A stretch of DNA of 12,228 nt from Pseudomonadota bacterium. Its GTDB lineage: Bacteria; Pseudomonadota; Gammaproteobacteria; Burkholderiales; SG8-39. Below the pieces are notes generated by a model. It was not told the origin of the DNA, ran no database searches, and was given only the letters and a program-made list of their open reading frames with translations. Both the position numbers and the translations under genes were made by a program. Shown one piece after another: positions 1 to 10,365 of the stretch (the first letter of the stretch is position 1; the number at the start of each line of letters is the position of its first letter). The stretch spans positions 1 to 12,228 of the forward strand of contig JAJZUN010000036.1 of assembly GCA_021848555.1 (NCBI GenBank), in the 5' to 3' direction.

Positions 1-621
1 ATCGGCGCTTTCTACCAGCCGCGCCTGGTGCTGGCCGACACGGCGGTGCTGAAGTCCCTGCCGCAGCGCGAACTCTCGGCCGGTCTGGCGGAGGTGATCA
101 AGCACGGCCTGGTCCGCGACGAGGAATTCGTTGCCTGGCTGGAGCAGAACGTGGAAAAACTGCTGGCTTGCGATCAACAGGCCCTGGCGCATGCGGTACG
201 GCGCTGCTGCGAAATCAAGGCCGCGACGGTGGCCGAGGACGAACGCGAGACCGGCGTGCGCGCGCTGCTCAATTTCGGCCACACCTTCGGCCATGCGATC
301 GAGTCCGGCCTCGGTTACGGCAAGTGGTTGCATGGCGAGGCGGTGGCCGCGGGTATGGTGATGGCTGCCGACCTGTCGCGCCGCATGGGCTACATCGGGC
401 AGGCCGACGTGGACCGGGTGATCGCGCTCCTAGAGCGCGCCCGCCTGCCTGTCGCCCAGCCGGGCATCGCCCCCGCGCGCCTGCAGGCGTCGATGGCGGT
501 GGACAAAAAGACCGAGGGCGGCAGGCTGCGCTTCATTCTGCTGGACCGCATCGGCGCCGCCTCGGTCCGCGCCGAGGTGCCGACCGGTCTGTTGCAGCAG
601 ACCCTGGCTGGCGCCCGCTGA
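1..621 (+). CDS. aroB: 3-dehydroquinate synthase, C-terminal part (5' end outside window)
   Basis: AroB converts DAHP to 3-dehydroquinate, the second step of the shikimate pathway, in the cytoplasm; it uses NAD and a divalent metal. The frame is open from base 1 and gives 206 residues, so roughly the last 55-60% of a usual 360-residue enzyme is present. Visible family motifs are GLAEVIKHG (the Glu is a metal ligand in known structures), [11 protein letters not shown] at about local residues 91-101, HGEAVAAGM, and MAVDKK near the C-terminus, whose Lys is part of the active site. By comparison with the Aspergillus enzyme, the first His of GHTFGH and the His of HGEAV should complete the metal site. 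The gene ends at TGA 619-621 with no sign of damage. gltB follows on the same strand after 230 nt but has its own promoter. Identification is secure. Confidence 0.97.
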   Translation: MGAFYQPRLVLADTAVLKSLPQRELSAGLAEVIKHGLVRDEEFVAWLEQNVEKLLACDQQALAHAVRRCCEIKAATVAEDERETGVRALLNFGHTFGHAIESGLGYGKWLHGEAVAAGMVMAADLSRRMGYIGQADVDRVIALLERARLPVAQPGIAPARLQASMAVDKKTEGGRLRFILLDRIGAASVRAEVPTGLLQQTLAGAR

Positions 622-629
622 GCGGGTTT
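614..629 (+). terminator. weak terminator-like hairpin over the aroB stop
   Basis: CCCGC (614-618) and GCGGG (622-626) form a 5-bp GC stem whose 3-nt loop is the aroB stop codon TGA, followed by TTT. The stem is short and the T-run has only three bases, so at best it is a weak intrinsic terminator. It may end or attenuate aroB transcription ahead of the gltB promoter at 670. Confidence 0.35.
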
Positions 630-669
630 CGCTGCACCGCAATGGGGCATCCGCGGCCGGCCTAAGCGC

Positions 670-698
670 TTGAAGTTACACAAGTCCGCAGGTAAAAT
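670..698 (+). promoter_or_regulatory. sigma70-type promoter for gltBD
   Basis: TTGAAG (670-675) and TAAAAT (693-698) are separated by exactly 17 bp, each one or two bases from the -35 and -10 consensus. Transcription would start near 705, giving a leader of about 147 nt before the gltB GTG. A short dyad CTTG (669-672)/CAAG (681-684) and the palindrome AAGCGCTT (664-671) overlap the -35 region and could seat a regulator, but I cannot assign one. Confidence 0.75.
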
Positions 699-851
699 GA
701 CCGGTTCCGCCAGAAAAGTCCTAAGGCCCATTTCGGAATTCCGAACCGGGCTCCAGACCCAGGGGGATGAGGGAAGTATTCCCTTACCAACTAACGCGCT
801 CCGGGCGTGTGTACGTCTATCCGGAGCCCATTTGCAGCTAGAGGTACGAGC
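699..851 (+). promoter_or_regulatory. structured untranslated leader of gltB
   Basis: This stretch lies between the predicted start of transcription and the gltB start and holds no convincing gene. It is dense in inverted repeats. CCGGTTC (701-707) can pair with GAACCGG (743-749). The perfect palindrome TTCGGAATTCCGAA (732-745) competes with that pairing. AGGGAA (770-775)/TTCCCT (779-784) forms a 6-bp hairpin with a 3-nt loop. GCTCCGG (798-804)/CCGGAGC (821-827) forms a 7-bp hairpin ending about 13 nt before the Shine-Dalgarno. Alternative pairings near a start codon are what an RNA-level control element would need, but I recognise no known riboswitch class here. Confidence 0.45.

Positions 852-854
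<3 letters not shown>
840..854 (+). promoter_or_regulatory. ribosome binding site and GTG start of gltB
   Basis: AGAGG (840-844) lies 7 nt before GTG 852-854. This choice puts the amidotransferase Cys at residue 26, after a short propeptide. The frame stays open upstream to another GTG at 807, but that codon sits in the loop of the 798-827 hairpin and has no purine-rich site before it. Confidence 0.75.
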
Positions 855-5516
<4,662 letters not shown>

Positions 5517-5517
5517 A

Positions 5518-5568
5518 GCGCCAAGTACGCAGGCGCGCAAAGGGCACGAAGGGTTTCGTTCGCGCGCC
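5518..5568 (+). repeat. gltB-gltD spacer: degenerate short tandem repeat and two-tier hairpin
   Basis: The 99-nt gap between gltB and gltD has no gene. Its first half contains four imperfect units at 8-9-nt spacing: CCAAG at 5521, GCAGG at 5529, GCAAAGG at 5537 and ACGAAGG at 5546. The same DNA can fold into a two-tier hairpin: outer stem GGCGCGC (5532-5538)/GCGCGCC (5562-5568) and inner stem ACGAA (5546-5550)/TTCGT (5555-5559). It lacks a T-run, so termination is unlikely; it could stabilise the gltB end or set the gltB:gltD ratio. The repeat style resembles phased AAG-rich elements that I recall from other GC-rich proteobacterial intergenic regions, which I cannot verify here. Confidence 0.5.
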
Positions 5569-5615
5569 GGCGTGTCCTGCGCGATGCAAGATCTTCGATT
5601 TAAGGGCTGAATGGC

Positions 5616-7058
5616 ATGGGCAAGATAACCGGTTTCATGGAGTTCCAGCGGCTGCAGGAGGAGAGCGAAGCCCCTGACGCACGCAAGCGGCATTACCGCG
5701 AGTTCGTCCACCACCTGTCCGATCAGGAGGCTGCGACGCAGGGGGCGCGCTGCATGGACTGCGGCACCCCGTTTTGCATGAGCGGCTGTCCGATCAACAA
5801 CATCATTCCCGACTGGAACGACCTGGTCTACAAGCAGAACTGGCGCGAGGCGCTGGAGACGCTGCATTCGACCAACAACTTCCCCGAATTCACCGGCCGC
5901 GTCTGTCCGGCGCCGTGCGAGGCGGCATGCACGCTCAACATCAACAACGATGCCGTGGGCATCAAGTCGATCGAGCATGCGATCATCGACAAGGGCTGGG
6001 AGATGGGCTGGGTGCTGCCGCTGCCGCCTCTACGCAAGAGCGGCAGGAAAGTGGCGGTCGTCGGCTCGGGTCCCGCCGGGCTCGCCTGCGCGCAGCAGCT
6101 CGCGCGCGCCGGGCACGATGTCGTGCTGTACGAGAAGAATGACCGCGTCGGCGGACTGTTGCGCTATGGCATCCCCGACTTCAAGCTGGAAAAGCAGCTG
6201 ATCGACCGCCGCGTGGCGCAGATGCGCGCCGAGGGCGTGGAGTTCAGGGTGGGGCAGCCGGTAGGCGGCAGCGGCGCAAACGCCGTGCCGGCGAAAAAGC
6301 TGCTGCAGGAATTCGACGCCGTGGTCGTGTCCGGCGGCGCCGAGCTTCCGCGCGACCTGCCGGTGCCCGGGCGCGAGCTGCAGGGCGTGCATTTCGCCAT
6401 GGAATTCCTGCCGCAGCAGAACAAGGTGGTGGCCGGCGACAAGATTGCGGGGCAGATCACCGCGACCGGCAAGCATGTAGTGGTCATCGGCGGCGGCGAT
6501 ACCGGCTCCGATTGCGTCGGCACCTCCAATCGTCAGGGCGCGGCCTCCGTGACCCAGTTCGAACTGATGCCGCAGCCGCCCGCACAGGAAAACAAGTTCC
6601 TGGTCTGGCCCGACTGGCCGCTGAAGCTGCGCACCTCCAGCTCGCATGACGAAGGCTGCGTGCGCGACTGGTCCGTGGCGACCAAGCGCTTCGCCGGTGC
6701 GAACGGCAAAGTGAACCAGCTGGTCGCGGTGCGCGTCGAGTGGAAGGACGGCAAAATGGCCGAGGTTCCGGGCAGCGAATTCGAACTCAAGGCCGACCTC
6801 GTTCTGCTCGCCATGGGCTTTCTTGGCCCGGTGCGCACCGGACTGATAGCCGAACTCGGGCTGGAACTGGACGCGCGCGGCAACGTCAAGGCCGCGACCG
6901 ATGGCAGCGGCTGCTACCAGAGCTCCAACCCCAAGGTGTTCGCGGCCGGCGACATGCGCTATGGGCAATCGCTGGTGGTCCGGGCGATACGCGAGGGACG
7001 GCAATGCGCGCGCGCGGTGGATGAATTCCTCATGGGGACCTCGGACCTGCCGCGCTAG
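5616..7058 (+). CDS. gltD: glutamate synthase (NADPH) small subunit
   Basis: GltD (480 residues) is the beta subunit of GOGAT. It takes electrons from NADPH through FAD and iron-sulfur centres and passes them to GltB. The N-terminal ferredoxin-like part has two cysteine groups: Cys46-x2-Cys49-x4-Cys54-x3-Cys58 in [14 protein letters not shown], and Cys97, Cys101 and Cys105 in CPAPCEAAC, ligands for 4Fe-4S clusters. The FAD-binding Rossmann motif GSGPAG is at 150-155, followed by [13 protein letters not shown]. The NADPH-binding motif GGGDTG is at 292-297, and a second FAD contact, [12 protein letters not shown], lies near the C-terminus. ATG 5616 is preceded by AAGGG (5602-5606), 9 nt away, and yields the family N-terminus [10 protein letters not shown]. 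The length is close to the E. coli protein and no defect is visible. A convergent gene lies downstream. Confidence 0.97.
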   Translation: MGKITGFMEFQRLQEESEAPDARKRHYREFVHHLSDQEAATQGARCMDCGTPFCMSGCPINNIIPDWNDLVYKQNWREALETLHSTNNFPEFTGRVCPAPCEAACTLNINNDAVGIKSIEHAIIDKGWEMGWVLPLPPLRKSGRKVAVVGSGPAGLACAQQLARAGHDVVLYEKNDRVGGLLRYGIPDFKLEKQLIDRRVAQMRAEGVEFRVGQPVGGSGANAVPAKKLLQEFDAVVVSGGAELPRDLPVPGRELQGVHFAMEFLPQQNKVVAGDKIAGQITATGKHVVVIGGGDTGSDCVGTSNRQGAASVTQFELMPQPPAQENKFLVWPDWPLKLRTSSSHDEGCVRDWSVATKRFAGANGKVNQLVAVRVEWKDGKMAEVPGSEFELKADLVLLAMGFLGPVRTGLIAELGLELDARGNVKAATDGSGCYQSSNPKVFAAGDMRYGQSLVVRAIREGRQCARAVDEFLMGTSDLPR

Positions 7059-7078
7059 CTGCGGCAGGGGCGCGCCCC
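7047..7078 (+). other. GC-rich hairpin and palindrome at the gltD stop
   Basis: CTGCCGC (7047-7053) and GCGGCAG (7061-7067) form a 7-bp stem around the gltD stop codon, with a 7-nt loop. The perfect 12-nt palindrome GGGGCGCGCCCC (7067-7078) follows directly. Neither has a T-run, so this may protect the transcript 3' end rather than terminate; the 7147-7178 hairpin is the better terminator. The rest of 7079-7141 shows nothing I can identify. Confidence 0.4.
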
Positions 7079-7141
7079 GGACAGCCGGGCCCGACCACGG
7101 CCACCGCCGGAATCAGACGGCGCCATCGAACCAGCAGGCGT

Positions 7142-7181
7142 AAACGCGATGAGGGCATCCGCAGGGATGCCCTCATCGTTT
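7142..7181. terminator. probable bidirectional terminator between gltD and the convergent lipoprotein gene
   Basis: CGATGAGGGCATCC (7147-7160) and GGATGCCCTCATCG (7165-7178) form a perfect 14-bp stem with the loop GCAG. On the + strand TTT follows; AAA just before the stem supplies TTT on the minus strand. AAAC (7142-7145) can also pair with GTTT (7178-7181) if GC is bulged out. Stem strength and position between two convergent stop codons fit a shared terminator, although the T-runs are short. Confidence 0.75.
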
Positions 7182-7194
7182 GATCCGCCAGATC

Positions 7195-7211
7195 GGGCGG
7201 ACAGACCGCCC
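7195..7211 (-). other. small GC hairpin just after the lipoprotein gene stop
   Basis: GGGCGG (7195-7200) and CCGCCC (7206-7211) form a 6-bp stem with a 5-nt loop, about 12 nt beyond the lipoprotein stop codon on the minus strand. It has no T-run and would act at most as an accessory stem ahead of the main terminator. Confidence 0.3.
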
Positions 7212-7222
7212 GCTCGCGCCGG

Positions 7223-9961
7223 CTAGTCGGTTACCGACGTGCTCAGTGTCGTAATCAATCCCTTGGGCGAAGTGACCTTCACGGTAAAGGTGCCGGCCGG
7301 GCTCGAATTGACACAGGTATTCGGCGCCGGTGGCGTTCCCACGGTAAATGTCGCATCGCTCTTCATCCTGACGACGATATCCCCGAAGGTCGCCGATGCC
7401 GCGCTCGCCGGGCAGCCGGGGTAGCCGGTGCGGCAGCCGATGGTGTCCGGAACGACATACGCAGCGTCGGAAACAATCGTGCCGTTATCGCTCGAGAACG
7501 CAACCGTGCTGCCCGCCGGCATGGCATTGCCGTTGATGTCGACCACCGTAACGATGAACGAACTGGGCACGTTGCCATTGACCAGGCTGCACGCGTTCAA
7601 CCCAATCGCCGCACCGCCGTTGATCAGGATGTCGGCGGAGGAGGAGGAGAACACAACGGTCTCCCGGCCGCGCACATCGATCGATTTCTGCGTGGCGCAG
7701 ATTGCCGCACCGGAGGTGCACAGCACGCCGTTGTACTTGCCATCGGCCGCGTCGTAGGCGCCGTTGCCGTTGAAATCGAAATACGGTTCGTTGGCGTCCC
7801 AGGTTCCGTTCTCGTTGTAATCGACAAACGCTTCCGGCATGTCGCTGCTCACGGCATTGGCATCGACCAGTTCGCCTGCGTCCGCGGTTCCGTTGCCGTT
7901 GCTGTCGACAAACGCTTCCTCGCCGGTCGCGCGCGCCAATACGGTCACCCGGCCGTTGCTCGGGCGCAGGGCCTGACTGGTGAGGGTCGTGCTGCACACG
8001 CCGCCCACGGTATTGCAGCTCGAGACCACCGATCCGCCTTCGCTGGTGAACGATACCGCCGTTCCGTCGGGCACCGGGTTGTGGAAATGGTCCGCCAGGC
8101 GCGCCGTGATGGTGGACGCCACCCCGTCCACGGTCCAGGCCTCGATGTTGTGGGTGGAGGTCGAGAGCGAGAAGGCATCCTGGGCGGGAATGCCGGTCGA
8201 GATGACGAGCTGGTCGGATTGCGTGGACAGGGCGGTCGTGCCGCTGGTGGTGGCCGTCACCCGGACCGCCGTGCTGATGGTGCCGGCAATCACGTTGGTG
8301 ACGACGTAGCCGGTGGTCGGATCCGACGTGGCCGACGCGGACGACAGCGTCAGGCCGCCCAGCGAGGTGTTGAGGGCGAAGTTGACCAGGGTGTTGCCGA
8401 CGGCGTTGCCGGCGCTGTCCACCACTTTGAACGTCACCCGTGCGGTTTCTGACCTGTTTGCGCCGCCGGTGCCCTTGAGCGTGATCACGGGCGGCGTGGT
8501 CACCGGATTGGTCACCGTCGAGACATACTGGATCGAGCCAAGGGCGGGCGCGCCTACCGGTAGGATGCCGGTTACCGTGGTTCCGTTCGACAAGGTTGCG
8601 GTGATGGTGTCCCCCGGGCTCGGATTATTGCAGCCGTTGTCCAGATACGACGCCGCCGCCGTTCCGTTCACCGTGGTCACCGAAGCCGTCAGCGTCGCCT
8701 TGCCGCTGGCGGCGCAGGCCGAGGTGAACTGCACGCTCAATGGGGTCGTATAAAGTACGCCGTTGTTCAGCACGTTCACGCTCACGCCGGCGGTGCCGTA
8801 GGCGGACAGCGTTCCTGCCGGCAGGGAAAGGGCGCTCAGGCTGAGCGTCGACGCGCCGACGGCGTAGCTTACCGAGCCGGACGCCGCGGTGCCTGCGATC
8901 GTCGCGCTTGCGGTCACCGTGGCGGCGCCGCCGGTGGTATTGGACGTAGTCAGCGTAACCGAGGCCACTCCGCTCGCGTTGGTCAGCGCGGTATTGGCGC
9001 CGCCGGAGAAGGCGCCGAACGCCGGATCGGTGGTGAAGGTCACGACGGTGTTCGGTACCACGTTGCTATTGGCGTCTAGGACCACGGCTTTGATCAGCGC
9101 GTTGCTGCTGGTGGAAATGGAGTTGATCGCCGCGCCGGTCGTGGGATTGGTCATCGACATGGTGATCGAAGGCGCACCGGCCGCTGTCGCGCCGGTACCG
9201 CTGGTGCTGGCGGCGCTGGTGTACGTTGCGGGCGTGCCGGTGAGCGTCACGCCCGATGCGTTCATCGAAGTTATCTTCCCGATGGCATCGAGCGCTTTGT
9301 CGTAGGGATCGGTTCCCCCGACCGCGGCGACGAATTTGCCGGTCATGGTATTGAAAATGGCGTTCATCGAGTTCGCCGGGAGTTTCGCGCGCACCGTGGA
9401 TTCTTTCGCGGCCACCGCGCTGGTGGTCAGGGTGCTGAACGAAAGATTCTTGTACATCGACGCCGGATCCTGCCCGGAATTCAGTTCGTACATGACCAGG
9501 GTGGTGATGGTCGTGATATTGACGTTTTGGGTGCCGCTGGCGGTCATGTCCATGGCCGGCAGGACCGAATACAGGTTGGCGCCGGACGTGGGAACGGCGA
9601 CCAGCATGAAGGGCGGAGTTCCGCCGGAGACGTTGATGCTGAACGTGCCGTCGGCGGCGGCGGTGGTGCCGGTGGCGGTCTTGCCGCTGCTGTCCTGGAC
9701 GGTCACCGTGGCCCCGACCAGCGGGGCGCCGGTTGCAGCCGTGCCGGTCAAGGTTTGGGTTACGCCAGTGGCGGTGCCGCCCAAGCCTGTCGTGGTTCCG
9801 GTGGTTCCGGTCGTTCCGCCTGTTCCGGTCGCGGCCGGGCTACCGCCCGCGCCGCCGGAGCCGCAGCCGGCGAGCGTGGCCAGCATTGCCGCCAGGAAGA
9901 GCGCTGCCGAAAATCTGGAAATTTTCTGGCTGAAAGTATATTGAGTGAAGTAGTTTTGCAC
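7223..9961 (-). CDS. predicted lipoprotein with bacterial Ig-like (Big_1/invasin-type) domains and calcium-loop motifs
   Basis: I do not recognise a specific gene; it reads as a 912-residue exported lipoprotein. GTG 9961-9959 is chosen because GGGAGG lies 5 nt upstream; a TTG 30 nt earlier lacks such a site. Residues 1-33 form a lipoprotein signal peptide: a hydrophobic stretch and then lipobox LAGC with Cys33 as the lipidated residue. A Thr/Gly-rich linker runs to about 70. A carboxypeptidase-regulatory-like beta module (about 70-150) and a probably helical part (about 150-245) follow. Ig-like modules lie at about 262-366, 367-470, 470-590, 591-685 and 741-912; the Big_1 signature (VVLDANSNVVPNTVVTF; VVDSAGNAVGNTLVNF; VVDINGNAMPAGSTVAF) is clear in at least three. 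Three DxNxNGxxDxxE/D loops sit at 686-740. All ten further cysteines lie after residue 415. Such proteins usually act at the cell surface in adhesion or matrix contact; the ligand is unknown. It is the only intact minus-strand gene here. Confidence 0.85.
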   Translation of the reverse strand: MQNYFTQYTFSQKISRFSAALFLAAMLATLAGCGSGGAGGSPAATGTGGTTGTTGTTTGLGGTATGVTQTLTGTAATGAPLVGATVTVQDSSGKTATGTTAAADGTFSINVSGGTPPFMLVAVPTSGANLYSVLPAMDMTASGTQNVNITTITTLVMYELNSGQDPASMYKNLSFSTLTTSAVAAKESTVRAKLPANSMNAIFNTMTGKFVAAVGGTDPYDKALDAIGKITSMNASGVTLTGTPATYTSAASTSGTGATAAGAPSITMSMTNPTTGAAINSISTSSNALIKAVVLDANSNVVPNTVVTFTTDPAFGAFSGGANTALTNASGVASVTLTTSNTTGGAATVTASATIAGTAASGSVSYAVGASTLSLSALSLPAGTLSAYGTAGVSVNVLNNGVLYTTPLSVQFTSACAASGKATLTASVTTVNGTAAASYLDNGCNNPSPGDTITATLSNGTTVTGILPVGAPALGSIQYVSTVTNPVTTPPVITLKGTGGANRSETARVTFKVVDSAGNAVGNTLVNFALNTSLGGLTLSSASATSDPTTGYVVTNVIAGTISTAVRVTATTSGTTALSTQSDQLVISTGIPAQDAFSLSTSTHNIEAWTVDGVASTITARLADHFHNPVPDGTAVSFTSEGGSVVSSCNTVGGVCSTTLTSQALRPSNGRVTVLARATGEEAFVDSNGNGTADAGELVDANAVSSDMPEAFVDYNENGTWDANEPYFDFNGNGAYDAADGKYNGVLCTSGAAICATQKSIDVRGRETVVFSSSSADILINGGAAIGLNACSLVNGNVPSSFIVTVVDINGNAMPAGSTVAFSSDNGTIVSDAAYVVPDTIGCRTGYPGCPASAASATFGDIVVRMKSDATFTVGTPPAPNTCVNSSPAGTFTVKVTSPKGLITTLSTSVTD
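7742..7906 (-). other. three EF-hand-like calcium-loop motifs within the lipoprotein
   Basis: Within 55 residues the protein has DSNGNGTADAGE (686-697), DYNENGTWDANE (714-725) and DFNGNGAYDAAD (729-740). Each follows the DxNxNGxxDxxE/D spacing of calcium-binding loops in dockerin and other EF-hand-like extracellular proteins. The last two are separated by only three residues, so these are more likely stand-alone Asp-rich loops than paired classical EF-hands. They sit between two Ig-like modules, where bound calcium could stiffen the joint. Calcium binding itself is inferred. Confidence 0.7.
9795..9830 (-). repeat. 9-bp tandem repeat in the lipoprotein linker
   Basis: Four consecutive 9-nt units on the + strand, GTTCCGGTG, GTTCCGGTC, GTTCCGCCT and GTTCCGGTC, encode part of the Thr/Gly linker just after the lipidation site. 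As the unit is three codons long, slippage would change linker length without breaking the frame. Confidence 0.7.
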
Positions 9962-9966
9962 GCAAG

Positions 9967-9972
9967 CCTCCC
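9967..9972 (-). promoter_or_regulatory. strong ribosome binding site of the lipoprotein gene
   Basis: On the minus strand GGGAGG ends 5 nt before GTG 9961-9959. This near-perfect Shine-Dalgarno decides the start over the TTG at 9991, which directly follows an in-frame TGA. Confidence 0.8.
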
Positions 9973-9989
9973 ATACACACGAAGCGCCC

Positions 9990-10002
9990 AATCAAAAAAT
10001 TG
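9990..10002 (+). promoter_or_regulatory. candidate IHF-binding site
   Basis: AATCAAAAAATTG matches the IHF consensus WATCAANNNNTTR at every fixed position. It lies in the AT-rich region upstream of the lipoprotein gene, about 23-35 nt downstream of the predicted transcription start. Occupation is inferred, and a chance match is more likely in AT-rich DNA. Confidence 0.4.
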
Positions 10003-10031
10003 TGCCGCTACTGAAAAGGTACAACATTTTT

Positions 10032-10037
10032 ATTATA
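10032..10037 (-). promoter_or_regulatory. -10 box of the lipoprotein gene promoter
   Basis: The minus strand reads TATAAT exactly, placing the transcription start near 10025 and giving a leader of about 64 nt. No good -35 hexamer is found at 16-18 bp spacing (AATATC at 17), so the promoter may depend on an activator. The surrounding 9985-10080 stretch is strikingly AT-rich for this window. Confidence 0.55.
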
Positions 10038-10071
10038 AACACAATAAGTTAAAAGATATTTTTAATGTTAA

Positions 10072-10099
10072 ATAGGTCATTGTTGGACGCCTGACCTAT
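10072..10099. promoter_or_regulatory. perfect inverted repeat, candidate operator of the lipoprotein gene
   Basis: ATAGGTCA (10072-10079) and TGACCTAT (10092-10099) are exact inverted copies separated by 12 bp, so half-site centres are 20 bp apart, about two helical turns. The dyad centre is about 60 bp upstream of the predicted lipoprotein transcription start, a usual place for an activator. I recognise no regulator with this site. Confidence 0.5.
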
Positions 10100-10139
10100 C
10101 CCGGCAGGCGGCGGCGCGAATCCGTCGCGCCGCGCCGGG
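10100..10139. terminator. two-tier GC hairpin after the permease remnant
   Basis: GCGGCGCGA (10111-10119) and TCGCGCCGC (10125-10133) form a 9-bp stem with loop ATCCG. CCCGGC (10100-10105) and GCCGGG (10134-10139) add an outer 6-bp stem, with AGGCG bulged on one side. It starts a few bases past the remnant's stop codon on the minus strand, where the operon terminator of an intact permease gene might lie. There is no proper T-run on that strand, so termination is only possible. Confidence 0.45.
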
Positions 10140-10142
10140 GTT

Positions 10143-10322
10143 TCAGATCACGTTCTTGCGGATGTAGGTCACGGCGATTTCGGCCACGATCACCACCACG
10201 AAAACCGCGAACAGCACCATCACCACCCGGTCCCGCTGGAACAGGTTCAATGCGGTGTCCAGCGCCATGCCGATGCCGCCGGCACCGACCAAGCCGAGCA
10301 CGCAGGACGCGCGGGGCTGCAT
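10143..10322 (-). pseudogene. phnE: C-terminal remnant of a phosphonate-type ABC transporter permease
   Basis: The minus strand encodes 59 residues from an ATG at 10322 to TGA at 10145-10143. RASCVLGLVGAGGIG, then a leucine/valine-rich membrane segment (VVMVLFAVFVVVIVAEI) and a basic end (YIRKNVI), match the end of PhnE/PtxC-type permeases: the VLGLVGAGGIG part of the conserved cytoplasmic loop and the last transmembrane helix. An intact PhnE has about 260-290 residues, so over three quarters is missing. Similarity begins at about 10314; translation further upstream, inside glmU on the opposite strand, is not permease-like. The fragment lacks the rest of its fold and no phnC or phnD is visible, so I call it a gene remnant. 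A small membrane peptide made from the ATG is possible but unlikely. The assignment rests on recalled family sequence. Confidence 0.75.
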
Positions 10323-10330
10323 GGTATCAT
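10322..10330 (+). promoter_or_regulatory. extended -10 promoter of glmU
   Basis: TGGTATCAT fits the extended -10 pattern TGnTATAAT with one mismatch, and no -35 box is seen, as expected for that promoter type. Transcription would start near 10337, about 29 nt before the glmU ATG. The element abuts the start of the permease remnant on the other strand. Confidence 0.5.
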
Positions 10331-10365
10331 TCTCGCGCGAGTAACAGCCGGAATTCGATGCATCC

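Noticed and set aside
765..785. Glutamine-riboswitch-like GGAAGTA in the gltB leader
   Set aside because: The short string occurs, but the partner sequence and the junction of the glnA-type glutamine riboswitch are not seen. It is better explained by the simple hairpin 770-784.
807..851. Upstream GTG at 807 as the gltB start
   Set aside because: It would add 15 unconserved residues, lies in a hairpin loop and lacks a ribosome site; GTG 852 has AGAGG at good spacing.
9336..9944. + strand open frame of 202 codons opposite the lipoprotein N-terminal region
   Set aside because: The Val/Ala/Pro-rich translation mirrors the Thr/Gly repeats of the real minus-strand gene, which has a lipobox and a strong ribosome site; the + frame has neither.
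9959..9991. TTG at 9991 as the start of the lipoprotein
   Set aside because: It has no ribosome site and would add ten residues before a complete signal peptide. GTG 9961 has GGGAGG 5 nt upstream.
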